A stretch of 10,902 nt of DNA from JBBTWO01 sp038062745 (GCA_038062745.1 JBBTWO010000023.1:1-10902); one strand, 5' to 3'; positions 1 through 6,682 are shown, counted from the stretch's first letter. Notes: generated by a model not told the origin, from the letters alone. Translations and numbers: made by a program.

Positions 1-1029
1 AAGAAGCATGGGGTTCTCAAGTACTTTTCCACAACCCCTGACCACACAGGTAAGTGGATCTTCGGCAATTGTCACCGGCATGCCAGCGCTTTCAGCAATT
101 GCTTTATCGATACCTGACAAAAGTGCTCCACCACCTGCCATTATTAAGCCTTTTTCAATAATGTCAGAAACTATTTCTGGAGGAGATTCTTCAATAATGT
201 CTTTAATGTTGGTAATTATTTCAGTAATTATCGGGCTGAGTGCTTCTCGTATTTCAGCACTAGTTAATTTAATTGACTTTGGCAGTCCGGTTTCCAAATC
301 CCTTCCCCGCACTACCATGAATTTTTCTTTTTCCATTGGGTAAGCGGAACCAATGGTCATTTTTATAGTTTCTGCAGTTGGCTGTCCCAATAGTAAGGAG
401 TACTTGAGTCGGACATAATTTATGACTGCCTCATCCATCTCATCACCCGCAATTCGCACCGATCTGCCCAGGACTACTCCACCTAAACTAATAATCGCAA
501 TTTCTGAGGTTCCTCCTCCGATATCAATAATGAAAATTCCAGTTGGATCTTCTACTGCCAGTCCGGCTCCAATTGCTGCTGCCATTGGTTCTTCTATTAA
601 ATGCGCTTCACGGGCTCCTGCTGAAACAGCTGCATCTGCAACCGCCCGCTTTTCTACTTCGGTTACGCCAGAAGGAATACCAATAACCACTCGGGGTCTG
701 GGAATTTTGGGAAATATCCCCCCTGATTCATGAACTTTCTTTATATAGTGAGACAGCATCGCGGCGGTTGCGTCAAAATCTGCAATCACGCCGTCTTTAA
801 GCGGCCTAATAGCCTCAATGGCAATTGGAGTTCTACCAATCATTTTCTTTGCCGAAGTTCCAATTGCCAATACTTCCTTTGTTTTTTTGTGTCGGGCAAC
901 GACAGATGGCTCGCGAATTACAATGCCTTTGCCAGATACATAAACAAGCGTATTTGCAGTCCCCAGATCAATTCCCACATCGTGTGAGAATGCACCCCAG
1001 AATTTATTAAACGGATTAAATCTTTTCAT
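1..1029 (-). CDS. mreB: Rod-shape-determining actin-like protein MreB (3' end cut by window edge)
   Basis: Bacterial actin homologue that polymerises at the inner membrane and guides the cell-wall elongation machinery. The reading frame is open from an ATG at 1029 to base 1, giving 343 residues. MreB is usually about 330-350 long, so only a few residues are likely missing. Visible actin-fold motifs are phosphate-1 (GIDLGTANT, residues 19-27), phosphate-2 (DIGGGTSE, 169-176) and the adenosine motif (MAGGGALLSG, 298-307). The EEPMAAAIGAG stretch (146-156) is typical of MreB/Mbl. The N-terminal lead MKRFNPFNKFWGAF is plausible as a short amphipathic membrane anchor. No Shine-Dalgarno sequence precedes the start, and the leader would be about 20 nt from the proposed promoter. 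It diverges from the O-antigen-ligase-like gene. mreC would be expected beyond the left edge, but this cannot be seen. Confidence 0.96.
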   Translation of the reverse strand, partial: MKRFNPFNKFWGAFSHDVGIDLGTANTLVYVSGKGIVIREPSVVARHKKTKEVLAIGTSAKKMIGRTPIAIEAIRPLKDGVIADFDATAAMLSHYIKKVHESGGIFPKIPRPRVVIGIPSGVTEVEKRAVADAAVSAGAREAHLIEEPMAAAIGAGLAVEDPTGIFIIDIGGGTSEIAIISLGGVVLGRSVRIAGDEMDEAVINYVRLKYSLLLGQPTAETIKMTIGSAYPMEKEKFMVVRGRDLETGLPKSIKLTSAEIREALSPIITEIITNIKDIIEESPPEIVSDIIEKGLIMAGGGALLSGIDKAIAESAGMPVTIAEDPLTCVVRGCGKVLENPMLL

Positions 1030-1056
1030 TAAATTGTGTTCAGCTTCCCGAGCCTC

Positions 1057-1084
1057 AGTATATATTGAGTACATAAAATTGCAA
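1057..1084 (-). promoter_or_regulatory. Candidate mreB promoter
   Basis: On the minus strand TATACT (1057-1062) lies 16 bp downstream of TTGCAA (1079-1084). Transcription would begin near 1050, leaving a leader of about 20 nt before the mreB ATG. It sits back to back with the promoter of the divergent gene. The call rests on consensus match only. Confidence 0.5.
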
Positions 1085-1094
1085 AGTGCAAAAC

Positions 1095-1125
1095 ATGACA
1101 TTTTGTTTTGCGTTTGCTATAGAAT
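1095..1125 (+). promoter_or_regulatory. Candidate promoter of the O-antigen-ligase-like gene
   Basis: ATGACA (1095-1100, 5/6 to TTGACA) is followed by TATAGA (1118-1123, spacer 17) or TAGAAT (1120-1125, spacer 19). A TG at 1115-1116 gives an extended -10 character. The start codon at 1138 lies 12 nt after the -10, so the leader would be only about 5-7 nt and cannot hold a Shine-Dalgarno site. Confidence 0.5.
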
Positions 1126-1137
1126 AGTAGTTGCAGT

Positions 1138-3177
1138 ATGCAAAAACTAATATCCGCATTATTCACGCTTTTGCTTATTCTAGTCCCGGTAGTCTTTTAC
1201 CCTTACTCTTCTGAAGTGTTTGAATTTAATAAATTAATTGTTGTCTACACCTTTACAGTTTTGATTTGTGGTACCTGGATTGCCAGAATGATTACTGAGA
1301 AAAGGTTTATTTTTAAAAAAACTTTTCTGGACATTCCTCTTATATTGTTTTTAGGCAGCCAAGTTATCTCAAGTGTTTCTTCAATTGATCCACACACGTC
1401 TATTTTTGGTTATTATTCCCGATTCAATGGAGGACTACTGTCAATTGTGTGTTACCTACTTGTTTATTGGGCATTTGTCAGTAATGTTAATAAAGCAAAA
1501 ATACTACAACTATTAAAAGCCTTTAGTATTGTTGTTTTATTTGTCAGCCTTTGGGCAATACTGGAGCATTTTGGTAAAAGTGTTAGCTGCATAATTATTA
1601 GAAATGAATTTAACACTGACTGTTGGGTTCAAGATGTACAATCGCGGGTTTTTGCGTCAATGGGCCAACCAAACTGGTTAGCAGCTCTTTTGGTTGCTGC
1701 CACTCCTTTACCAATTTATTTTTCAACCCAAGCAAAATCTTTAGTTTCAAAGTTTGGCTGGCAAGCAATCTCAGTTGTATATTTACTTGCTTTAATTTAC
1801 ACAAAATCCAGATCAGGGCTGCTGGCCTTTGGCATTACCGTTGGAATTGTCTTTTTTGGATTTTTACTTAATTCCGCTATTACTTCTACTTTCAAAAAAA
1901 CAATTTTGGGAATTGTTATTAATATTGTTTTATTTATTGTTGTACTTGCCAGTGTTGGTAGTATCTGGACACCAAGTGTTGGTAACTACAATAAACAGAT
2001 TGTCCCAACCGGACCTGCTTTAGAAACTGGTGGAACTGAATCAGCAGATATACGAAAAATTGTTTGGAAGGGGGCAATCAAGTTATGGAAAAAATATCCC
2101 CTAACGGGAAGTGGTGTTGAAACTTTTGGGTTTTCATATTACGAAACCAGACCGACCGAACATAACTTAGTTTCTGAGTGGGATTTTATCTACAACAAAG
2201 CCCACAATGAATATTTAAATTTCCTAGCAACCACGGGTGTAATTGGTCTGGGAACATATCTATTGGTAATTTGTTTTTCCTTAATCCAATTTTTGATCTA
2301 CTGGATGAAAAGTCTTAAAACCAAAGATGTAAGTTTTTTAATTGTTTGTTTGGGAGCAGGATATGTTTCCATTTTGGCAACTAACTTCTTTGGTTTTTCA
2401 GTTGTGGCCACTTCGTTAGTTTTTTTCTTACTCCCCGGTTTTGCAGTTGGTCTGTTAAACGCTAGCAAAGATAGTGAAGAAGAAACTTTCCTTGAGGGAG
2501 GACAAAAAATTGCCCTTGGAGTTGTAAGTTTGGTGTGCGTATACATTTTATATTTGATAATTACTTACTGGCGGGCAGATTATTTTTATTCTCAAAGCAA
2601 GATTTCCGAACAAGACAAAGACTATCCTCAAGCTGTTGAAAGCATTAAAACTGCAATTTCTCTTTCCTCAAACGAGGCCGTATATCACGATCAATATGCA
2701 AGACTGTTGGCAGACTATGCAGTTGCTTATCAAGAATTAAAAGAGCAAGACACAGCCATAAAATTTGCTCAAACTGCCGAAAGTGAAGCTCTACTTGCTA
2801 AAGACTTATCTGTCAGAAATGTAAACTTACAAAGAAGCAGAGCCAATATTTACACTGATTTAGCTGTAGTAGACCGTAAATATCTTCAATGGGCAGTGGC
2901 AACTTTGGAGGAAGTTAAAGATTATTCTCCAACTGACGCCAAAGCATACTATAAATTAGGACTGGCACATTTACGGATTAATGACGTCAAAAGTGCAATT
3001 GAAAGCTTTAAACAAGCTGTTGAGTTGAAACCAAATTATCTGGACGCCCGATTGGCACTGGGGTTAACTCTTATTGATGACCAAAAGCTCCAAGAGGCAA
3101 AGAAAGAATTACAATTTATTCTTGACAACCTTGATCCCAATAATAAATTGGCTAAAGAAGAACTCTCCAAACTATAA
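1138..3177 (+). CDS. O-antigen ligase / Wzy-type polytopic membrane protein with C-terminal TPR domain
   Basis: A 679-residue protein likely involved in polymerising or ligating surface glycans, or in glycosylating proteins, at the outer face of the membrane. Residues 1 to about 475 are a series of roughly a dozen hydrophobic segments. Motifs fit the O-antigen ligase/polymerase (Wzy_C-like) family: FASMGQPNWLAALL near 172, YTKSRSGLLAF near 221, and GSGVETF followed by HNEYLNFLATTGVIGL near 356. The last is the typical periplasmic-loop and following-helix signature. From about 477 the chain becomes hydrophilic and helical, with at least two clear TPR units near the end (AKAYYKLGLAHLRINDVKSA and the following repeat). 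That half probably binds a partner protein. The start ATG lies just behind a promoter. Which glycan it handles cannot be told; no glycosyltransferase is adjacent. Confidence 0.85.
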   Translation: MQKLISALFTLLLILVPVVFYPYSSEVFEFNKLIVVYTFTVLICGTWIARMITEKRFIFKKTFLDIPLILFLGSQVISSVSSIDPHTSIFGYYSRFNGGLLSIVCYLLVYWAFVSNVNKAKILQLLKAFSIVVLFVSLWAILEHFGKSVSCIIIRNEFNTDCWVQDVQSRVFASMGQPNWLAALLVAATPLPIYFSTQAKSLVSKFGWQAISVVYLLALIYTKSRSGLLAFGITVGIVFFGFLLNSAITSTFKKTILGIVINIVLFIVVLASVGSIWTPSVGNYNKQIVPTGPALETGGTESADIRKIVWKGAIKLWKKYPLTGSGVETFGFSYYETRPTEHNLVSEWDFIYNKAHNEYLNFLATTGVIGLGTYLLVICFSLIQFLIYWMKSLKTKDVSFLIVCLGAGYVSILATNFFGFSVVATSLVFFLLPGFAVGLLNASKDSEEETFLEGGQKIALGVVSLVCVYILYLIITYWRADYFYSQSKISEQDKDYPQAVESIKTAISLSSNEAVYHDQYARLLADYAVAYQELKEQDTAIKFAQTAESEALLAKDLSVRNVNLQRSRANIYTDLAVVDRKYLQWAVATLEEVKDYSPTDAKAYYKLGLAHLRINDVKSAIESFKQAVELKPNYLDARLALGLTLIDDQKLQEAKKELQFILDNLDPNNKLAKEELSKL

Positions 3178-3203
3178 ATCGGCAGATAAAGGCTTTATTA
3201 TTG

Positions 3204-3209
3204 TATAAT
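3204..3209 (+). promoter_or_regulatory. Candidate -10 box of the def-fmt operon
   Basis: A perfect TATAAT ends 8 nt before the def ATG, so the transcript would start within 1-2 nt of the start codon and be leaderless. No good -35 is visible at 16-18 bp. A TG directly precedes the box but without the usual extra base of an extended -10. Confidence 0.55.
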
Positions 3210-3217
3210 TACCCCAA

Positions 3218-3769
3218 ATGGTCAGAAAAATTGTTACCGCAAAAGCTGCCTCTTTGAGGCAGGAATCTAAAAAGGTTGGCAAAATTGACAAGAAAGTTAA
3301 AGACCTAATTGCCGATATGAAACAGACCTTAAGTGTCCAAAAAGACCCAGAAGGTGTTGGTCTTGCTGCTCCTCAGATTGGCAAAAATTTTCGAATTTTT
3401 TTGGTTAATTATGATGGCTTAGAAAAAGTTATCATTAATCCTGAAATTCTGGAGATTTCCAAAGATGGTCAACCAAAACCAAAGACCAAATCTGGCAAAA
3501 AGAAAAAGGGGGAAGATTTACTGGAAGGCTGTCTTTCACTTCCCCATTATTATGGTCCTTTAAAAAGAAGTACTAAAATTAAGATTAAATATTTAGATGA
3601 AAAAGGCCAGGAAGTTGTTGAGGAATTTAAAGACTTTTTTGCCCAAATAATCCAACACGAGATTGACCATTTGAATGGCATTTTATTCATCGACAGAATT
3701 ATTGAACAGAATTCCCCACTATATAAATTCCACAAAGATGGAGATTGGGAGAAAGTAGAGTTAGTATGA
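3218..3769 (+). CDS. def: Peptide deformylase
   Basis: Removes the N-formyl group from nascent proteins in the cytoplasm using a catalytic metal ion. The 183-residue sequence shows all three family motifs: GVGLAAPQ (46-53), EGCLSLP (103-109) and QHEIDHLNG (146-154). Expected metal ligands are Cys105, His147 and His151, with Glu148 as catalytic acid/base. An extra lysine-rich stretch (about 82-100, KDGQPKPKTKSGKKKKGED) lies just before motif 2 and is longer than in usual type 1 enzymes. The stop codon overlaps the fmt start as ATGA, so translation of the two is coupled. The pairing makes sense because Fmt adds the formyl group that this enzyme removes. The start is set by the perfect -10 box immediately upstream. 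Confidence 0.96.
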   Translation: MVRKIVTAKAASLRQESKKVGKIDKKVKDLIADMKQTLSVQKDPEGVGLAAPQIGKNFRIFLVNYDGLEKVIINPEILEISKDGQPKPKTKSGKKKKGEDLLEGCLSLPHYYGPLKRSTKIKIKYLDEKGQEVVEEFKDFFAQIIQHEIDHLNGILFIDRIIEQNSPLYKFHKDGDWEKVELV

Positions 3770-4713
3770 AAATAATCTTTTTTGGCACACCTGATTTTGT
3801 TTTACCAGTATTAAAAGCGCTGTATAGAACATATGGTAAAGGTGAAGAGGGCGTGGTTGCTGTTGTTACTCAATCCCCAAAAGAGGCCGGTAGAAAAAGG
3901 TATGTTGAGCGCAGTGCAGTTGACAACTGGGGCTTTAAACACAATGTTCCAGTTGTCTATGATTTATCCTCTTTGCCAACTGCAAACTTAGGCGTTGTGG
4001 CTGCATATGGAAAATTAATTCCTGACAATATCATTAAAGAGTTTGATGCTGGGATGCTCAATATTCACCCTTCACTTTTACCTTCATTCCGTGGCGCTTC
4101 CCCAATTCAAGCAAGTATAGCAACTGGGACTACTAATACTGGTGTGTCGATTATTAAAATGGATGAACAAATGGATCATGGTCCAGTTTTGACCCAGTTT
4201 AAATACTACCTTGAAGAAACTGATACCAACGAAACTGTCCGAACAAAAGTATTTGAGGCAATTGCACCAGTTTTAATTGAGTTGATTCCCAATTATCTGT
4301 CTCAAAAGATAACTCTCAAACAGCAAGACCACGGTAAAGCCAGCTTCACCAGAATCATTAGAAAAGAAGATGGCTACATTGCTGGTAAGTTTTTGACTGC
4401 TGCCTTGGCAGGAATGGAAAGTGATGAGGACTGGCAAATTCCCTTCATTAAAAATTCTGCTGACGGCACGCCAATTAAAATCAATCACCCATTGGCCCAA
4501 AACATTTACAATTACTTTAGAGCACTTACTCCTTGGCCAGGAGTATGGACAATGGTCAATTTAACTGTCGACAAACAATGCAGGTTGAAAATTCTTACTT
4601 GCCACATTGAAAACGACAAATTAGTTTTAGATGAGGTTCAACTGGAAGGCAAACAAGAAGTTACTTGGAAGCAATTTGTAGAGGGGCACCCTCAGTACTC
4701 TTTTGAGGGGTGA
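3766..4713 (+). CDS. fmt: Methionyl-tRNA formyltransferase
   Basis: Transfers a formyl group from 10-formyl-tetrahydrofolate to Met-tRNA(fMet). The ATG at 3766 is preferred over an upstream in-frame TTG (3745) because MKIIFFGTPDF is the family's N-terminus and because it gives the 4-nt ATGA overlap with def. The protein has 315 residues. Catalytic residues match the Asn-His-Asp set: Asn99 and His101 in LNIHPSLLPSFRGASPIQ, and Asp137 in MDHGPVL. The C-terminal OB-like part holds KEDG and RALTPWPGVWT. These two are about 45-50 residues apart instead of about 20, so an insertion of roughly 30 residues is present here. The last 53 bp overlap the convergent rpmB gene. Confidence 0.96.
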   Translation: MKIIFFGTPDFVLPVLKALYRTYGKGEEGVVAVVTQSPKEAGRKRYVERSAVDNWGFKHNVPVVYDLSSLPTANLGVVAAYGKLIPDNIIKEFDAGMLNIHPSLLPSFRGASPIQASIATGTTNTGVSIIKMDEQMDHGPVLTQFKYYLEETDTNETVRTKVFEAIAPVLIELIPNYLSQKITLKQQDHGKASFTRIIRKEDGYIAGKFLTAALAGMESDEDWQIPFIKNSADGTPIKINHPLAQNIYNYFRALTPWPGVWTMVNLTVDKQCRLKILTCHIENDKLVLDEVQLEGKQEVTWKQFVEGHPQYSFEG

Positions 4714-4927
4714 TCTTTTTAGTCTTCATTTTTTTGATACATCTGGTACAAAGTTTTACTTTCATTGGGGATCCATCAACCAACATAGTAGCAGCTTGGA
4801 TATTAACCTTAAATACTCTTGGTGTTGCTTGAGCCCTCTTTTTCCATCTTTTTCCAGCCACACCACGCCCGTGCCTTTGGGAGGTGCCCATTACGTTGGT
4901 TTTACCACAATTCATACAGACTGCCAT
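4661..4927 (-). CDS. rpmB: 50S ribosomal protein L28, zinc-binding (C+) form
   Basis: Small ribosomal protein of 88 residues. The start MAVCMNCGK and the segment TSQRHGRGVAGKRWKKR, followed by RVFKVNIQ, are diagnostic for L28. Two CxxC pairs (Cys4/Cys7 and Cys60/Cys63) mark the C+ paralogue type that binds zinc. The ATG at 4927 is chosen over an upstream in-frame TTG (4951) because the longer version would read through the -10 box, and because MAVC is the family start. A lysine- and serine-rich tail of about 20 residues follows the second CxxC. Its last 18 codons, including the stop, are read antisense to the end of fmt. The leader would be only about 3-4 nt. Confidence 0.95.
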   Translation of the reverse strand: MAVCMNCGKTNVMGTSQRHGRGVAGKRWKKRAQATPRVFKVNIQAATMLVDGSPMKVKLCTRCIKKMKTKKITPQKSTEGAPLQIASK

Positions 4928-4936
4928 AGCAAGATG

Positions 4937-4946
4937 TAGTATACTA
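4937..4946. promoter_or_regulatory. Palindromic -10 box shared by divergent rpmB and M50 peptidase promoters
   Basis: TAGTATACTA is a perfect 10-bp palindrome, so TATACT reads on the plus strand (4940-4945) and on the minus strand (4938-4943). On the minus strand TTGGCA (4962-4967 complement, 5/6 to consensus) lies 18 bp upstream, and the rpmB ATG is 10 nt after the box. No good -35 is seen for the plus direction. This fits a symmetric bidirectional promoter. Confidence 0.55.
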
Positions 4947-4966
4947 TGCAAGCCTGGACTTTGCCA

Positions 4967-5605
4967 ATGATCAACTATTTATTTACAGATCCACTCTTTT
5001 TTATTATCTGGGCAATGGCTTTACTAACAGCCATTACTATTCATGAATTTGCTCATGCATTCGCTGCCGACAAACTAGGTGATCCAACTCCCAGAATTGA
5101 CGGCAGACTAACTCTAAACCCACTTGCCCATTTAGATCCCCTTGGAACTTTAATGATGCTGCTCATAAGATTTGGTTGGGGTAAGCCTGTTGTCTTTGAT
5201 CCATATAACCTGAAAAACCCAACCCGAGATGCTGCAGTTATTTCTTTTGCGGGACCACTTTCAAATCTACTGCTGTCTGGTGTATTGGCAATAATTTATC
5301 ATTTAACCCCGGGTTCCTTGATTATGCGAGAACTCATTCCCCCCTTTATTATCCTAAACGTAACTTTGGCTATTTTTAACCTTGTGCCAATTCACCCACT
5401 GGATGGAGGAAAAATACTGGTGGGGTTATTGCCCAAGAAAGAATCCTACAAAGTAGATATATTTTTAAAACAATATGGAACCTGGATGCTGTTATTATTA
5501 ATTTTGCCTATTTGGGGTGGGTCTTCTCCAATTTTGTCAATTATCGAGCCTGCCATCAAAACCGTTATTACTCTTTTCTTACCTGGTTATTTCCAAACTA
5601 TCTGA
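4967..5605 (+). CDS. Site-2-type membrane metalloprotease (peptidase family M50)
   Basis: Polytopic membrane protein of 212 residues from the preferred start. Intramembrane zinc proteases of this kind cut transmembrane segments, often to release regulators. The zinc motif HEFAH (26-30) sits in the first membrane helix region. The second motif NLVPIHPLDGGKI (138-150) supplies the third ligand, Asp147. FAGPLSN (95-101) is also typical of the short M50 subgroup without PDZ or CBS domains. An in-frame ATG at 4946 abuts the -10 box and would lie upstream of the transcript start, so the ATG at 4967 is chosen. No Shine-Dalgarno sequence is visible. The substrate is unknown. Confidence 0.9.
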   Translation: MINYLFTDPLFFIIWAMALLTAITIHEFAHAFAADKLGDPTPRIDGRLTLNPLAHLDPLGTLMMLLIRFGWGKPVVFDPYNLKNPTRDAAVISFAGPLSNLLLSGVLAIIYHLTPGSLIMRELIPPFIILNVTLAIFNLVPIHPLDGGKILVGLLPKKESYKVDIFLKQYGTWMLLLLILPIWGGSSPILSIIEPAIKTVITLFLPGYFQTI

Positions 5606-5611
5606 CTTTGA

Positions 5612-5619
5612 TATACAAT
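5612..5619 (+). promoter_or_regulatory. Candidate promoter of a small RNA
   Basis: TG (5609-5610), one base, then TATACAAT gives an extended -10 resembling the TGATATAAT boxes of the nearby tRNA genes. It lies just after the M50 stop codon and points into a stretch without protein genes. Transcription would start near 5624. Confidence 0.35.
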
Positions 5620-5623
5620 GATT

Positions 5624-5821
5624 GTAACCCTGCTAGAGGGAAAGTTGGGAGGTTTTTTCCTTCACAAACTTTTTATTAGGGTACTTAAAAGTAATTTTAA
5701 GTCTTGGGGCATAGTTCAATTATCTAATGGAAAAGTTGGCAGCCTACCCACCTTACAGTTTCTGCGAGGGGAAAAGTTCTCCTGACTCCTTTTGGTGGGG
5801 TTGTTTTTCTCCAAAAAGTTT
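5624..5821 (+). ncRNA. Possible structured small RNA in the M50-tRNA-Tyr gap (unidentified)
   Basis: No protein-coding signal fills this gap of about 220 nt. It holds several inverted repeats: AAACTTTTT (5666-5674) pairs exactly with AAAAAGTTT (5813-5821) and could close the whole structure. An 8-bp stem ACTTAAAA with loop GTAA is at 5683-5702. CCCACC (5747-5752) can pair with GGTGGG (5794-5799), and GGGG...CTCC at 5768-5782 forms a smaller hairpin. GGAAAAGTT occurs exactly twice (5729, 5770), with a near copy at 5638. A tRNA-like extended -10 precedes it. The length is in the range of 6S RNA, but I recognise no diagnostic 6S, SRP, tmRNA or RNase P motif. The strand is inferred from the promoter only. 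Confidence 0.28.
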
Positions 5822-5829
5822 CATCTGTG

Positions 5830-5912
5830 TGCTAGGGGAGGGATTTGAACCCCCGAAGCCTTGCGGCGCGAGATTTACAGTCTCGTGTGTTAGACCACTC
5901 CACCACCCTAGC
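5830..5912 (-). tRNA. tRNA-Tyr (GUA)
   Basis: Acceptor stem GCTAGGG/CCCTAGC, anticodon stem CGAGA/TCTCG with loop CTGTAAA (anticodon GTA), a long variable arm as expected of class II tRNA-Tyr, and T-loop TTCAAAT. The discriminator is A. The CCA tail is not encoded. It lies 46 nt downstream of the HNH gene on the same strand and has its own extended -10 box. Confidence 0.96.
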
Positions 5913-5926
5913 TTGTTTGTGAGGAT

Positions 5927-5935
5927 ATTATATCA
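5927..5935 (-). promoter_or_regulatory. Extended -10 promoter of tRNA-Tyr
   Basis: Minus-strand TGATATAAT, with TATAAT at 5927-5932 and 14 nt before the mature tRNA 5' end. Sequence and spacing are identical to the tRNA-Thr(UGU) promoter, which supports both. Confidence 0.65.
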
Positions 5936-5958
5936 ATTTAAACCTGTATACGCATCCG

Positions 5959-6621
5959 CTATTTTGGATCAGAATCAATCTTTACATTATTTTTCATATA
6001 TTTGGCTGTTCTCCAAGCTCTCCCTTTTCCCATATTTAAACTCTTATAGTTAGGACTTAATGAATGACAATTTGGGCAAATCAACCTCAAGTTCTCTTCT
6101 TTATTATTGCTCGAATTTCCATCTATATGATCAACCTCTAAGGGTGTTCTTTTGGTAGTTGGATTTAGCTCTCCCCAGCCACAAAGTGTACACTTTTCAT
6201 TATACTTTTCAAACAAGTATTTTCTAATATGTATAGAAAGAAACAAAGTCACAATACCCATTTCGCCATTTATCTTCCCAGACTTCCATTTCTCAATATA
6301 TTCTTTGTGTTGATATGCTGTTTGACATTTATTTGAGCAATATTTATAACACCACTCTTTAAGATTTTTGTTGCAAAAAAGACATTTGGACTCTTTAACA
6401 TAATTATTCTTGCGTCGAAAAGTGTCGGCACATTTATGAGAACAAAACTTTTGAGGATCTGATGGATGTACTTCAAAAATGTTTGTGCATGACACATTTT
6501 TACAAGGTCGTTTGTCCATTGGTTTGCGAAGAAAATCAAATTTTCCCAACTCCCAATTTCTCTTGGTAATTTCCGATTGCAACTTTCGATATTCATATGA
6601 ATTAAAAAATTTGTAGGACAT
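5959..6621 (-). CDS. HNH endonuclease with N-terminal zinc-finger module (homing-type)
   Basis: A 220-residue protein probably acting as a site-specific DNA nuclease. Residues 1-65 form a module shared with the gene at 7826-8662. It has a basic helix containing YRKLQSE, then a putative zinc site with Cys40, Cys45, Cys60 and Cys64. A second cysteine cluster follows (Cys80, Cys83, Cys95, Cys99). The catalytic HNH domain is near 144-196: CTLCGWG, then EVDHIDGN (Asp164, His165), then NLRLICPNCH, with Cys144/147/182/185 forming a zinc ribbon. It lies between tRNA-Thr(UGU) and tRNA-Tyr on the same strand, as an insertion between two tRNA genes. The ATG at 6621 follows its promoter by about 10 nt. 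Free-standing homing endonucleases or defence nucleases are both possible; the location favours homing. Confidence 0.85.
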   Translation of the reverse strand: MSYKFFNSYEYRKLQSEITKRNWELGKFDFLRKPMDKRPCKNVSCTNIFEVHPSDPQKFCSHKCADTFRRKNNYVKESKCLFCNKNLKEWCYKYCSNKCQTAYQHKEYIEKWKSGKINGEMGIVTLFLSIHIRKYLFEKYNEKCTLCGWGELNPTTKRTPLEVDHIDGNSSNNKEENLRLICPNCHSLSPNYKSLNMGKGRAWRTAKYMKNNVKIDSDPK

Positions 6622-6631
6622 TATAATTCAT

Positions 6632-6658
6632 ATTATTCGGGTTTAATCGGTATGTCAA
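6632..6658 (-). promoter_or_regulatory. Promoter of the HNH gene, homologous to that of the LAGLIDADG-like gene
   Basis: Minus-strand TTGACA (6653-6658) with AATAAT (6632-6637, spacer 15) or TAATAT (6630-6635, spacer 17). The whole stretch from TATTGACATACCGAT to the start codon is nearly the same as the one before the gene at 7826. Confidence 0.6.
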
Positions 6659-6668
6659 TAGTAGAGTT

Positions 6669-6682
6669 TCAGATATATCTGA
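6669..6682. repeat. 14-bp perfect palindrome at the 3' end of tRNA-Thr(UGU)
   Basis: TCAGATATATCTGA reads the same on both strands. Its last base is the tRNA discriminator position. It could form a weak hairpin at the tRNA 3' trailer or mark a nuclease or insertion site. Function is not shown. Confidence 0.5.

Noticed and set aside
8..1010. Several plus-strand open frames of 61-111 codons
   Set aside because: They are antisense to the clear mreB frame, which is open throughout with intact actin-fold motifs.
4703..4939. Open frame of 78 codons on the plus strand
   Set aside because: It is the antisense shadow of rpmB, whose L28 motifs and CxxC pairs are unmistakable on the other strand.
5649..5663. 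Possible terminator GGAGG-T6-CCTTC after the M50 gene
   Set aside because: The stem is only five pairs with one wobble, the T-run is in the loop rather than after the stem, and no T-tract follows.
5705..5735. tRNA-like 5' half (GGGGCATAGTTCAAT then TAATGGAA) on the plus strand
   Set aside because: The acceptor and D-stem start resemble a tRNA, but there is no matching 3' acceptor (TGCCCC), no anticodon stem and no T-loop downstream. The D-stem is also imperfect. It could at most be a decayed fragment.
5727..6053. Open frame of 108 codons on the plus strand
   Set aside because: It runs antisense across the tRNA-Tyr gene and into the end of the HNH gene, and its protein has no recognisable features.
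6270..6596. Second minus-strand frame of 108 codons within the HNH gene
   Set aside because: It is an alternative-frame shadow; the HNH frame has coherent cysteine clusters and catalytic motifs across the same bases.
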